A DNA stretch of 64,000 nucleotides, from the NCBI RefSeq assembly GCF_963583255.1, contig NC_084816.1:16975100-17039099 (forward strand). The letters are read 5' to 3'. The DNA is from Pyrus communis. Lineage: Eukaryota > Streptophyta > Magnoliopsida > Rosales > Rosaceae. This document shows positions 46,303 to 58,925 of this stretch, in pieces. Under the pieces are notes generated by a model, which ran no database searches, was not told the DNA's origin, and saw only the letters and a list, made by a program, of their open reading frames with translations. Numbering within the stretch: position 1 is the first letter of the stretch; the number at the start of each line of letters is the position of its first letter. Made by a program: the position numbers and the translations under genes.

Positions 46303-46653
46303 TTAAGATAGAGAAGAAGGAGGTGGGACGGAATTTACAATTACACAATGATTAAATACTCGGTCAGCCCTGGCTTGAATGGTGGTTCTGTTCCCGGTGT
46401 GTTCATAAGTAAAAGTGCTGTTCACAAAAACATTATGGCACGCTCTTCCCAACGCCACAAGTGCCCGGCAACTACCGTCACCAATTATCTTCCCTTGGAA
46501 AATATAGTTGTACACGTCGAATGCATACTTTATACTGAAATGTTTTTTACACTCAACCACGGCAGGTGAGTCATCCAAGTGCGCCCACGTTGGAAGTGTA
46601 CCACTCACCACAAGCAAAATGACCACAATTGGAAACATGTTTACTCCTGCCAT
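46303..46653 (-). CDS. Array copy 19: ECA1-like secreted protein
   Basis: K53Q, K56I, P71A and N79S (N78-S-T is still a sequon). The upstream region carries ATGCATGAGGCATAGG as in copies 6 and 7 of block A, whereas the coding part groups with copies 17-18. Copy 19 is therefore a chimera of unit types, consistent with exchange or gene conversion. Confidence 0.71.
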   Translation of the reverse strand: MAGVNMFPIVVILLVVSGTLPTWAHLDDSPAVVECKKHFSIKYAFDVYNYIFQGKIIGDGSCRALVALGRACHNVFVNSTFTYEHTGNRTTIQARADRVFNHCVIVNSVPPPSSLS

Positions 46654-48026
46654 AATGGTGGAAAGAATGCGTAACTTTTGATTTTCTCAGAAAATGAACC
46701 TTAGATGTTGTTGAACTTTAACGCAAGGAGTACTACACTTATAATGCATGAGGCATAGGTGGGAGTCATTCGTATCATGAGAAACGCATTTTCCATTAAA
46801 ACTACTTTAGCAACTTATTTATTGGTGTGAGGTATAATGTACAAGAGTTTCTAAATTTGGTATTTATTTCGTATGATAAATGCAACTTACAAGTTCCCAT
46901 AAATTATTTAAATATTAACAGTCACATAGCTATTTATTATTTGGCACAAGTTTTACATATTTGCAATTTAACTAGTTGACTAGTTTATTACAATAGAGTT
47001 GCGAAAACTGTGAACTGAACTTGCGCGCTTCTCGTGCTAGTGACTAACATTGCGGGTATAAGATACGACAAGCAGGACAAAGAACATGACTAGGCTTAAT
47101 GGTCTGCTGTAAATAGACAAAAGCATTTCTCGAGCATTATTATTCCTACTATAGCAAAATGAAAATGTGATCTACGAGAATAAATTTGTTAAGAAGCGAA
47201 GGATCATTGAAGTACAATAGATTAACAAAATGAACCCCCCCTTTTTTGGTAAACTCATTTTAGCACAAATATAATATCGCACCCTAGCGCATATGGCACA
47301 ATACTCGCGTCCCACATGCTTGAATGTAACTTTAACAAGTTGCTGTTGTGTCCATGATAAATGTCGAATGGTTCAACAAATATTTTAGTTTTGGTTATTC
47401 AGACAAAAAAAAAAGATTAAAAAGAAAAAAAAGATGCGGAGGCGTGTAGAATGAACACTTTTACAAACTGTGGTATGTGCATAACAACTTTGATCAAAAT
47501 TTTAGGAAAAGGCAATCAGGAGTCTTTCATTATTTCAGCACCGTTTTTTAAGAATGTTGAGCAATACGACATTGCGAAGTTTCCACCTTTCTCAACTTAG
47601 ATCCGGAAACAATAAAGAAGGCACGTATGAATGTTACAAGGAAGATTGCGATCAAACGAGTAGCCGTATACTCGACAACTGTTTCCCACAAGCATGAATT
47701 TGGTCGAGCAATATAATTTTCTTAAAGATAAGCATGACATATCAATATGCGATGTAGCGGCAATAGCGGAACGTAATGTACTTGTAAACACAGAACAAAT
47801 ATAAAACTAATTCATATTACTTACGAGATTTCATGAAGTTTTCTGAATTAGCGTCGTACTTGTTTTATTGCTATTGTTCATTACTCAATCATGAAGAAAA
47901 TGGTTTACAACTCAAAGCAACAAAGCGAAGTCGTAAAAAGGTCTCAAATCAAATATATCAAAATTTTATTCTAACTCATGAAACATCCCACAAATTTATT
48001 TGCCCTAGAGAAGTTCAATTCCCTGT

Positions 48027-48377
48027 TTAAGATAGAGAAGAAGGAGGTGGGACAGAATTTACAATTACACAATGATTAAATACTCGGTCAGCCCTGGCTT
48101 GAATGGTGGTTCTGTTCCCGGTGTGTTCATAAGTAAAAGTGTTGTTCACAAAAACATTATGGCACGGTCTTCCCAACGCCACAAGAGCCCGGCAACTACC
48201 GTCACCAATTATCTTCCCTTTGAAAATATAGTTGTACACGTCGAATGCATACTTTATGCTGAAATGTTTTTTGCACTCAACCACGGCAGGTGAGTCATCC
48301 AAATGCGCCCACGTTGGAAGTGTACCACTCACCACAAGCAAAATGACCACAATTGGAAACATGTTTACTCCTGCCAT
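48027..48377 (-). CDS. Array copy 20: ECA1-like secreted protein
   Basis: K56I only, protein identical to copy 18. Its unit matches copy 8 by spacer markers (TTATTTGCCC, TTACGAGATTTC), but it lacks copy 8's S71, F108 and H112, so those arose in block A or were converted away here. Confidence 0.72.
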   Translation of the reverse strand: MAGVNMFPIVVILLVVSGTLPTWAHLDDSPAVVECKKHFSIKYAFDVYNYIFKGKIIGDGSCRALVALGRPCHNVFVNNTFTYEHTGNRTTIQARADRVFNHCVIVNSVPPPSSLS

Positions 48378-49750
48378 AATGGTGGAAAGAATGCGTAACT
48401 TTTGATTTTCTCAGAAAATGAACCTTAGATGTTGTTCAACTTTGATGCAAGGAGTACTACACTTATAATGGATGAGGCAAAGGTGGGAGTCATTCGTATC
48501 ATGAGAAACACATTTTCCATTAAAACTACTTTAGCAACGTATTTATTGGTGTGACGTATCAAGTACAAGAGTTTCTAAATTTGGTATTTATTGGGTACGT
48601 TAAACACAACTTACAAGTTCCCATAAATTATTTAAATATCAACAGTCACATAGCTAATTATTATTTGGCAAAAGTTTTACTTATTTGCAATTAAATTGAT
48701 TGACTAGTTTATTACAATAGAATTGCGAAAACTGTGAATTGAACTTAAGCACTTGTCGTGTTAGTGACTATCACTGCGAGTAAAAGATACGACAAGCCGG
48801 AAAAAGAAAATGATTGGCCTTAATAGTTCTGCTGTAAATAGACAAAAGCATTTCTCAAGCATTATTATTCCTACTATAGCAACATGAAAATGTGATCTAT
48901 GAGAATATAATTTTTAAGACGCGAAGGATCATTGAAGTACAATAGATTAAGAAAATGAACCCCCCTTTGTTGGTAAACTCATTTTAGCACAAATATAATA
49001 TCGCACCCTAGGGCATGTGGCACAATACTCGTGTCCCACACGCTTGAATGTAACATTAACAAGTTCCAGTTGTGTCCATGATAAATGTCGAATTGTTCAA
49101 CAAATATATTAGTTTTGGTTTTTCAGACAAAAAAAAAAGATTAAAAACAAAAAAAAGATGCGGAGGTGTGTAGAATGTACACTTTTACAAACTGTGGTAT
49201 GTGCATAACAACTTGAATCAAAATTTTAAAAAGAGTCAATCAAGAGTCTTTCATTATTTCAGCACCGTTTTTTGAGAATGTTGAGCAATACGACATTGCG
49301 AAGTTTCCACCTTTCTCAACTTAGATCCGGAAACAATAAAGAGGGCACGTATGAATGTTACAAGGAAGATTGCGATCATACGAGTAGCCGTATACTTGAC
49401 AACCGTTTCCCACAAGCCTGAATTTGGTCGAGCAATATAATTTTCTTAAAGATAAGCATGACATATCAATATGCAATGTAGCGGCAATAGCGGAACGTAA
49501 TGTACTTCTAAACACCGAACAAATATAAAACTAATCCATATTACTTACTATATTTCAGGAAGTTTTCTGAATTAGCGTCGTTGTTGTTTTATTGCTATTG
49601 TTCATTCCTCAATCATGAAGAAAATGGTTTACAACTCAAAGCAACAAAGCGAAGTCGTAAAAAGGTCTCAAATCAAATATATCAAAATTTTATTCTTACT
49701 CATGAAACATCCCACAAATTTATTAGCCCTAGAGAAGTTCAATTCCCTGT

Positions 49751-50101
49751 TTAAGATAGAGAAGAAGGAGGTGGGACGGAATTTACAATTACACAATGAT
49801 TAAATACTCGGTCAGCCCTGGCTTGAATGGTGGTTCTGTTCCCGGTGTGTTCATAAGTAAAAGTGTTGTTCACAAAAACATTATGGCACGATCTTCCCAA
49901 TGCCACAAGAGCCCGGCAACTACCGTCACCAATTTTCTTCGCTTTGAAAATATAGTTGTACACGTCGAATGCATACTTTATGCTGAAATGTTTTTTGCAC
50001 TCAACCACGGCAGGTGAGTCATCCAAATGCGCCCACGTTGGAAGTGTACCACTCACCACAAGCAAAATGACCACAATTGGAAACATGTTTACTCCTGCCA
50101 T
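49751..50101 (-). CDS. Array copy 21: ECA1-like secreted protein
   Basis: G54A and P71S. Six-unit partner of copy 15, but without R63Q and P112H. Upstream leader shortened by three bases (TTAGATGTTGAAC) relative to most copies. Confidence 0.72.
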   Translation of the reverse strand: MAGVNMFPIVVILLVVSGTLPTWAHLDDSPAVVECKKHFSIKYAFDVYNYIFKAKKIGDGSCRALVALGRSCHNVFVNNTFTYEHTGNRTTIQARADRVFNHCVIVNSVPPPSSLS

Positions 50102-51472
50102 AATGGTGGAAAGAATGCGTAACTTTTGATTTTCTCAGAAAATGAGTCTTAGATGTTGAACTTTGATGCAAGGAGTACTACACTTATAATGGATGAGGCA
50201 AAGGTGGGAGTCATTCGTATCATGAGAAACACATTTTCCTTTAAAAGTACTTTAGCAACGTATTTGTTGGTGTGAGGTATCAAGTACAAGAGTTTCTAAA
50301 TTTGGTATTTATTGGGTACGTTAAACACAACATACAAGTTCTCATAAATTATTTAAATATCAACAGTCACATAGCTATTTATTATTTGGCAAAAGTTTTA
50401 CTTATTTGCAATTAAATTGATTGACTAGTCTATTACAATAGAATTGCGAAAACTGTGAACTGAACTTAAGCGCTTGTCGTGTTAGTGACTATCATTGCGA
50501 GTAAAAGATACGACAAGCCGGAAAAAGAAAATGATTGACCTTAATAGTTCTGCTGTAAATAGACCAAAGCATTTCTCAAGCATTATTATTCCTACTATAG
50601 CAAAATGAAAATGTGATCTATGAGAATATAATTTTTAAGAAGCGAAGGATCATTGAAGTACAATAGATTAAGAAAATGAACCCCCCCTTTCTTGGTAAAC
50701 TCATTTTAGCACAAATATAATATCGCACCCTAGGGCATGTGGCACAATACTCGTGTCCCACACGCTTGAATGTAACATTAACGAGTTCCAGTTGTGTCCA
50801 TGATAAATGTCGAATTGTTCAACAAATATATTAGTTTTGGTTTTTCAGACAAAAAAAAAAGATTAAAAACAAAAAAAAGATGCGGAGGTGTGTAGAATGT
50901 ACACTTTTACAAACTGTGGTATGTACATAACAACTTGAATCAAAATTTTAAAAAGAGTCGATCAAGAGTCTTTCATTATTTCAGCACCGTTTTTTGAGAA
51001 TGTTGAGCAATACGACATTGCGAAGTTTCCACCTTTCTCAACTTAGATCCGGAAACAAAAAAGAGGGCACGTATGAATGTTACAAGGAAGATTGCGATCA
51101 TACGAGTAGCCGTATACTCGACAACCGTTTCCCACAAGCCTGAATTTGGTCGAGCAATATAATTTTCTTAAAGATAAGCATGACATATCAATATGCGATG
51201 TAGCGGCAATAGCGGAACGTAATGTACTTGTAAACACCGAACAAATATAAAACTAATCCATATTACTTACGATATTTCATGAAGTTTTCTGAATTAGCGT
51301 CGTTGTTGTTTTATTGCTATTGTTCATTCCTCAATCATGAAGAAAATGGTTTACAACTCAAAGCAACAAAGCGAAGTTGTAAAAAGGTCTCAAATCAAAT
51401 ATATCAAAATTTTATTCTAACTCATGAAACATCCCACAAATTTATTAGCCCTAGAGAAGTTCAATTCCCTGT

Positions 51473-51823
51473 TTAAGATAGAGAAGAAGGAGGTGGGACA
51501 GAATTTACAATTACACAATGATTAAATACTCGGTCAGCCCTGGCTTGAATGGTGGTTCTGTTCCCGGTGTGTTCATAAGTAAAAGTGTTGTTCACAAAAA
51601 CATTATGGCACGGTCTTCCCAACGCCACAAGAGCCCGGCAACTACCGTCACCAATTTTCTTCCCTTTGAAAATATAGTTGTACACGTCGAATGCATACTT
51701 TATGCTGAAATGTTTTTTGCACTCAACCACGGCAGGTGAGTCATCCAAATGCGCCCACGTTGGAAGTGTACCACTCACCACAAGCAAAATGACCACAATT
51801 GGAAACATGTTTACTCCTGCCAT
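51473..51823 (-). CDS. Array copy 22: ECA1-like secreted protein
   Basis: Protein identical to copy 3, the commonest form. The TATA position is TTGTAA on the + strand as in copy 8, although the coding parts differ, again suggesting shuffling between promoter and coding segments. Confidence 0.72.
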   Translation of the reverse strand: MAGVNMFPIVVILLVVSGTLPTWAHLDDSPAVVECKKHFSIKYAFDVYNYIFKGKKIGDGSCRALVALGRPCHNVFVNNTFTYEHTGNRTTIQARADRVFNHCVIVNSVPPPSSLS

Positions 51824-53197
51824 AATGGTGGAAAGAATGCGTAACTTTTGATTTTCTCAGAAAATGAAGCTTAGATGTTGTTGAACTTTGATGCAAGGAG
51901 TACTACACTTGTAATGGATGAGGCAAAGGTGGGAGTCATTCGTATCATGAGAAACGCATTTTCCTTTAAAACTACTTTAGCAACGTATTTATTGGTGTGA
52001 GGTATCAAGTACAAGAGTTTCTAAATTTGGTATTTATTGGGTACGTTAAACACAACTTACAAGTTCCCATAAATTATTTAAATATCAACAGTCACATAGC
52101 TATTTATTATTTGGCAAAAGTTTTACTTATTTGCAATTAAATTGATTGACTAGTTTATTACAATAGAATTGCGAAAACTGTGAACTGAAATTAAGCGCTT
52201 GTCGTGTTAGTGACTATCATTGCGAGTAAAAGATACGACAAGCCGGAAAAAGAAAATGATTGGCCTTAATAGTTCTGCTGTAAATAGACAAAAGCATTTC
52301 TCAAGCATTATTATTCCTACTATAGCAAAATGAAAATGTGATCTATGAGAATATAATTTTTAAGAAGCGAAGGATCATTGAAGTACAATAGATTAAGAAA
52401 ATGAACCCCCCTTTCTTGGTAAACTCATTTTAGCACAAATATAATATCGCACCCTAGGGCATGTGGCACAATACTCATGTCCCACACGCTTGAATGTAAC
52501 ATTAACGAGTTCCAGTTGTGTCCATGATAAATGTCGAATTGTTCAACAAATATATTAGTTTTGGTTTTTCAGACAAAAAAAAAAGGATTAAAAACAAAAA
52601 AAAGATGCGGAGGTGTGTAGAATGTACACTTTTACAAACTGTGGTATGTGCATAACAACTTGAATCAAAATTTTAAAAAGAGTCAATCAAGAGTCTTTCA
52701 TTATTTCAGCACCGTTTTTTGAAAATGTTGAGCAATACGACATTGCGAAGTTTCCACCTTTCTCAACTTAGATCCGGAAACAATAAAGAAGGCACGTATG
52801 AATGTTACAAGGAAGATTGCGATCATACGAGTAGCCGTATACTCGACAACCGTTTCCCACAAGCCTGAATTTGGTCAAGCAATATAATTTTCTTAAAGAT
52901 AAGCATGACGTATCAATATGCGATGTAGCGGCAATAGCAGAACGTAATGTACTTGTAAACACCGAACAAATATAAAACTAATCCATATTACATACGATAT
53001 TTCATGAAGTTTTCTGAATTAGAGTGGTAGTTGTTTTATTGCTATTGTTCATTCCTCAATCATGAAGAAAATGGTTTACAACTCAAAGCAACAAAGCGAA
53101 GTCGTAATAAGGCATCAAATCAAATATATCAAAATTTTATTCTGACGCATGAAACATCCTGCAAATTTAATAGCCCTAGAGAAGTTCAATTCTCTAT

Positions 53198-53545
53198 TTA
53201 AGATAGAGAAGAAGGAGGTGAGACGGAATTTACAATTACACAATGATTAAATACTCGGTCAGCCCTGGCTTCAGTGGCGGTTCTGTTCCCGGTGTGTTCA
53301 TAAGTAAAAGTGTTCACAAAAACGTTATGGCACGGTCTTCCCAACGCCCCAAGAGCCCGGCAACTACCATCACCAATTTTTTTCCCTTTGAAAATATAGT
53401 TGTACACGTCGAATGCATACTTTATGATGAAATGTTTTTTGCACTCAACCACGGCAGGTAAGTCATCCAAATGCGCCCACGTTGGAAGTGTGCAACTCGC
53501 CAAAAGAAAAATGACCACAATTGGAAACATGTTTACTCCTTCCAT
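53198..53545 (-). CDS. Array copy 23: divergent ECA1-like ORF, promoter deleted
   Basis: Block B counterpart of copy 9: the same lost Asn codon and the same upstream deletion (joint near 53,615-53,627, AGCAACTCGCC to AACAGTCACATAGC). It differs by keeping I57 and by P110S. Frame intact in both blocks despite the missing promoter. Confidence 0.66.
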   Translation of the reverse strand: MEGVNMFPIVVIFLLASCTLPTWAHLDDLPAVVECKKHFIIKYAFDVYNYIFKGKKIGDGSCRALGALGRPCHNVFVNTFTYEHTGNRTATEARADRVFNHCVIVNSVSPPSSLS

Positions 53546-54480
53546 AATGGTGGAAAGAATGCGTAACTTTTGATTTTCTCAGAAAATGAACCTTAGATGT
53601 TTTTGAACTTTGAAGCAACTCGCCAACAGTCACATAGCTATTGATTATTTGGCACAAGTTTTAATTATTTGCAATTTAATTGATTGACTAGTTTATTACG
53701 ATAGAGTTGCGAAAACTGTGAACTGAACTTGCGCGTTTGTCGAGTTAATGACTATCATTGCGTGTAAAAGATACGAAAAGCAAGAAAAAGAACGTGACTA
53801 GCCTTAATTGTTCTGCTGTAAATAGGCAAAAGCATTTCTCGAGCATTATTATTCCTACTATAGCAAAATGAAAATGTGATATATTAGAATAAGTTTGTTA
53901 AGAAGCGAAGGATCATTGAAGTACAAGAGATTAAGAAAATGAACCCCCCTTTCTTGGTAAACTCATTTTAGCACAAATATAATATCGCACCCTAGGGCAT
54001 ATGGCACAATACTCGTGTCCCACACGCTTGAATGTAACATTAACAAGTTGCAGTTGTGTCCATGATAAATATGGAATTGTTCAACAAATATTTTAGTTTT
54101 GGTTATTCCGACAAAAAAAAAAAGATGCGGAGGTGTGTTGAATGAACACTTTTACAAACTGTGGTATGTGCATAACAACTTGAATCAAAATTTTAAAAAG
54201 TGTCAATCAAGAGTCTTTCATTATTTCAGCATCGTTTTTTGAGAATGTTGAGCAATATGATATTGCAAAGTTTCCATATACTCAACAACAGTTTCCCACA
54301 AGCCTGAATTTGGTCGAGCAATATAATTTGCTTACAGATAAGCATGACATATCAATATGCGATGTAGCGGCAATAGCGGCACGTAATGTACTTGTGAACA
54401 CCGAACAAATATAAAACTAATCCATATTACTTACGATATTTCATGAAGTTTTTTGAATTAGCGTGGTAGCTGTTTTATTG

Positions 54481-54738
54481 CTAGTGTTCATAGGTAAAAG
54501 TGTTGTTCACAAAAACATTATGGCACGATCTTCCCAACGCCACAAGAGCCCGGTAACTACCGTCACCAATTTTCTTCCCTTTGAAAATATAGTTGTACAC
54601 GTCGAATGCATACTTTATGCTGAAATATTTTTTGCACTCAACCACGGCAGGTGAGTCATCCAAATGCTCCCACGTTGGAAGTGTACAACTAACCAAAAGC
54701 AAAATGACCACAATTGGAAACATGTTTACTTCTTCCAT
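54481..54738 (-). pseudogene. Array copy 24: 3'-truncated ECA1-like gene
   Basis: Counterpart of copy 10, ending TYEH instead of TYEY, with the same C62Y and the same loss of the tail. Its downstream spacer keeps about 20 bp (near 54,270-54,290, CCATATACTCAACAA) that copy 10's unit has lost, so block B preserves the older state here. Confidence 0.85.
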
Positions 54739-55479
54739 AATGGTGGAAAGAATGCGTAATTTTTTATTTTCTCAGAAAATGAACCTTAGATGTTGTTGAA
54801 CTTTGACGCAAGGAGTACTACACTTATAATGGATGAGGCAAAGGTGGGAGTCATTCGTAAGATGAGAAACGCATTTTCCTTTAAAACTACTTTAGCAACG
54901 TATTTATTGGTGTGAGGTATCAAGTACAAGAGTTTCTAAATTTGGTATTTATTTGGTACGATAAACACAACTTACAAGTTCCCATAAATTATTTAAATAT
55001 CAACAGTCACATAGCTATTTATTATTTGGCACAAGTTTTACTTATTTGCAATTTAATTGATTGACTAGTTTATTACAATAGAGTTGCGAAAACTGTGAAT
55101 TGAACTTGCGCGCTTGTCGTGTTAATGACTATCATGGCGTGTAAAAGATACGAAAAGCAGGAAAGAGAACGTGACTGGCCTTAATTGTTCTGCTGTAAAT
55201 AGGCAAAAGCATTTCTCGAGCATTATTATTCCTACTATAGCAAAATGAAATTGTGATTTACGAGAATAAATTTGTTAAGAAGCGAAGGATCATTGAAGTA
55301 CAATAGATTAAGAAATTGAACCCACCTTTCTTGGTAAACTCATTTTAGCACAAATATAATATCGCACCCTAGGGCATATGACACAATACTCGTGTCCCAC
55401 ACGCTTAAATGTAACATTAACGAGTTGCAGTTGTGTCCATGATAAAGGTTGAATTGTTCAACAAATATTTTAGTTTTGG

Positions 55480-56250
55480 AGGTGTGTAGAATGTACACTT
55501 TTACAAACTGCGGTATGTGCATAACAACTTGAATCAAAATTTTAAAAAGAGTCAATCAGGAGTCTTTCATTATTTCAACACCGTTTTTTAAGAATGTTGA
55601 GCAATACGACATTGCGAAGTTTCCACCTTTCTCAACTTAGATCCGGAAACAATAAAGAAGGCACGTATGAATGTTACAAGGAAGATTGCGATCATACGAG
55701 TAGCCGTATACTCGAGAACAGTTTTCCACAAGCCTGAATTTGGTCGAGCAATATAATTTTCTTAAAGATAAGCATGACATATCAATATGCGATGTAGCGG
55801 CAATAGCGGCGCATAATGTACTTGTAAACACCAAACAAGCTGCAGTTGTGTCCATGATGAATGTCGAATTGTTCAACAAATATTTTAGATTTGGTTATTC
55901 GGACAAAAAAAAAGTTGCGGAGGTGTGTAGAATGAACACACTTTTACAAACTGTAGGATGTGCATAACAACTTGAATCAAAATTTTAAAAAGAGTCAATC
56001 AAGAGTCTTTCATAAACCTATTTCAGCATCGTTTTGTAAGAATGTTGAGCAATACGATATTGCGAAGTTTCCACCTTTCTCAACTTAGATCCATAAACAA
56101 TAAAACAATAAAGAAGGCACGTATGACTGTTACAAGGAAGAATGTCATCATACGAGTAGCCATATACTCGACAACAGTTTCGCAAAAGCCTGAATTTGGT
56201 CGAGCAATATAATGTTCTAAAAGATAAGCATGACATATCAATATGCGATG
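55480..56250 (-). repeat. Fused unit tails, gene deleted (block B copy)
   Basis: Counterpart of 30,420-31,200, with the same 1.27-kb deletion joint at about 55,838 (AACACCAAACAAGCTGCAG). Nearly identical in sequence. Confidence 0.8.
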
Positions 56251-56521
56251 TAGCTGCAATAGCGGAACGTAATGTATGTAAACATCGAACAAATATAAAA
56301 CTAATCTATATTGCTTACGATGTTTCCTGAAGTTTTCTGAATTAGCGTGGTAGTTGTTTTATTGCTATTGTTCATTCCTCAATCTTGAAGAAAATGGTTT
56401 ACAACTCAAAGCAACAAAAGCGATGTCGCAATAAGGCATCAAATCAAATATATCAAAATTTTATTCTAACTCATAAAACATCCCACAAATTTATTAGCCC
56501 TAGGGAAGTTCAATTCTCTAT

Positions 56522-56872
56522 TTAAGATAGAGAAGAAGGAGGTGGGACGGAATTTACAATTAGACAATGATTAAATACTTGGTAAGCCCTGGCTTGAATG
56601 GCGGTGCTGTTCCCGGTGTGTTCATAAGTAAAAGTGTTGTTCACGAAAACATTATGGCACGGTCTTCCCAACGCCATAAGAGCCCGGCAACTACCGTCAC
56701 CAATTTTCTTCCCTTTGAAAATATAGTTGTACACGTTGAATGCATACTTTGTGTTGAAATGTTTTTTGCACTCAACCACGGCAGGTGAGTCATCCAAATC
56801 CGCCAATGTTGGATGTGTGCAACTCGCCAAAAGCAAAATGACCACAATTGGAAACATGTTTTCTCCTGCCAT
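56522..56872 (-). CDS. Array copy 25: divergent ECA1-like secreted protein
   Basis: Protein identical to copy 11, 25,055 bp away, including the L20H/W23L/H25D signal-peptide region and the altered TATA. The substitutions near the cleavage site (PTLADLDD instead of PTWAHLDD) should still allow cleavage after A24. Confidence 0.7.
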   Translation of the reverse strand: MAGENMFPIVVILLLASCTHPTLADLDDSPAVVECKKHFNTKYAFNVYNYIFKGKKIGDGSCRALMALGRPCHNVFVNNTFTYEHTGNSTAIQARAYQVFNHCLIVNSVPPPSSLS

Positions 56873-58132
56873 AATGGTGGAAATAATGCGTAACTTTTGA
56901 TTTTCTCAGAAAATGAACCTTAGATGTTGTTGAACTTTGACACAAGGAGTTCTACACTTATGATGGATGATGCAAAGGTGGGAGTCATTCGTAAGTTGAA
57001 AATCGCATTTTCCTTTAAAACTACTTTAGCAACGTATTTATTGGTGTGAGGTATCTAGTACAAGAGTTTTAAAATTTGGTATTTATATGGTACGATAAAC
57101 ACAACTTATAAGTTCCCATAAATTATTTAAATATCAACAGTCATATAGCTATTTATTATTCCGCACAAGTTTTACTTATTTTCAATTTAATTTATTGACT
57201 AGTTTATTACAATAGAGTTGCGAAAACTGTGACATGAACTTGCGCGTTTGTCGTGTTAGTGACTATCATTGCGTGTAAAAGATACGACAAGCAGGAAAAA
57301 GAACGTTGTTCTGCTGTAAATAGATAAAAGCATTTCTCGAGCATTATTATTCCTACTATAGCACAAATATAATATCGCACCCTAGTGAATATGGCACAAT
57401 ACTCGTGTCCCACATGCTTGAATGTAACATTAACGAGCTGCAGTTGTGTCCATGATAAATGTCGAATTGTTCAACAAATATTTTAGTTTTGGTTATTTAG
57501 ACAAAAAAAAAATTTAAAAAAAAAAAAAAAAGATGCGGAGGTGTGTAGAATGAACACACTTTTACAAACTGTAGTATGTGCATAACAACTTGAATCAAAA
57601 TTTTAAAAAGAGTCAATCAAGAGTCTTTCATAAACCTATTTCAGCATCGTTTTGTAAGAATGTTGAGCAATACGATATTGCGAAGTTTCCACCTTTCTCA
57701 ACTTAGATCCGGAACCAATAAAGAGGGCACGTATGAATGTTACAAGGAAGATTGCGATCATACGAGTAGCCGTATACTCGAGAACAGTTTTCCACAAGCC
57801 TGAATTTGGTCGAGCAATATAATTTTCTAAAAGATAAGCATGACATATCAATATGCGATGTAGCTGCAAAAGCGGAACGTACTGTACATGTAAAGCCCGA
57901 ACAAATATAAAACTAATCTATATTACTTACGATGTTTCCTGAAGTTTTCTGAGTTAGCGTGGTAGTTGTTTTATTGCTATTATTTAATCCTCAATCATGA
58001 AGAAAATGGTTTACAACTCAAAGCAACAAAGTGAAGTCGTAATAAGGCATCAAATCAAATATATCAAAAGTTTATTCTAACTCATAAAACATCCCACAAA
58101 TTTATTAGTCCTAGAGAAGTTCAATTCTCTCT

Positions 58133-58483
58133 TTAAGATAGAGAAGAAGGAGGTGGGACGGAATTTACAATTATACAATGATTAAATACTCGGTCAGCCC
58201 TGGCTTGAATGGCGATTCTGTTCCCGGTGTGTTCATAAGTAAAAGTGTTGTTCACGAAAACATTATGGCACGGTCTTCCCAACGCCACAAGAGCCCGACA
58301 ACTACCGTCACCAATTTTCTTCCCTTTGAAAATATAATTGTACACGTCAAATGCATACTTTATGCTGAAATGTTTTTTGCACTCAACCACGGCAGGTGAG
58401 TCATCCAAATGCGCCAACGTTGGAAGTGTGCAACTCGCCAAAAGCAAAATGACCACAATTGGAAACATGTTTAGTCCGGCCAT
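58133..58483 (-). CDS. Array copy 26: ECA1-like secreted protein, right-edge type
   Basis: As copy 12 but with P71. Last gene of the array; its 5' flank ends at the CACTA boundary (58,807), about 320 bp upstream of the ATG. Promoter boxes present. Confidence 0.71.
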   Translation of the reverse strand: MAGLNMFPIVVILLLASCTLPTLAHLDDSPAVVECKKHFSIKYAFDVYNYIFKGKKIGDGSCRALVALGRPCHNVFVNNTFTYEHTGNRIAIQARADRVFNHCIIVNSVPPPSSLS

Positions 58484-58925
58484 AATGGTGGAAAGAATGC
58501 GTAACTTTTGATTTTCTCAGAAAATGATCCTTAGATGCTGTTGAACTTTGATGCAAGGAGTTCTACACTTATAATGGATGAGGCAAAGGTGGGAGTCATT
58601 CGTAAGATGAAAAACGCATTTTCCTTTAAAATTACTTTAGCAACGTATTTATTGGTATGAGGTATCAAGTACGAGAGTTTCTAAATTTGGTATTTATTTG
58701 GTACGATAACCGCAACTTACAAGTTCTCATAAATTGTTTAAATATCAACAATCACATAGCTATTTATTATTTCGCTCAAATATTACTTATTTGCAATTAA
58801 TATTATCTCTCTTCTCCACCATAGTAGCTTGTAATAATAAAAATAACCTAAATAATATTTAAATATTTATTTAATATTAAATTAATATTAATATATTTAT
58901 AAATTTAAGAATCACGTAAACTTAC

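Larger units (their letters stand above)
34914..58806 (-). repeat. Tandem array, block B: 14 units
   Basis: Gene-to-gene steps are 1726, 1726, 1726, 1723, 1724, 1706, 1724, 1724, 1722 and 1725 bp from copy 13 to copy 23, then the same irregular right edge as block A (1283, 2041, 1611). The region 52,9xx-59,949 matches 27,9xx-34,893 at a nearly constant offset of about 25,055. The matching left edge (34,914 with ~16,800) has an offset of about 18,110. So the middle of the block differs by about four units. Confidence 0.92.

Noticed and set aside
14217..58806. Interpreting the 1.72-kb array as satellite DNA or rDNA-like spacer
   Set aside because: Each unit carries the same signal-peptide ORF with mostly preserved frame, Cys and promoter boxes while spacers vary in length. 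No rRNA sequence is present.
14217..58806. CRISPR or bacterial repeat system
   Set aside because: Repeat length, introns, TATA and AATAAA signals and the retroelement context are eukaryotic.
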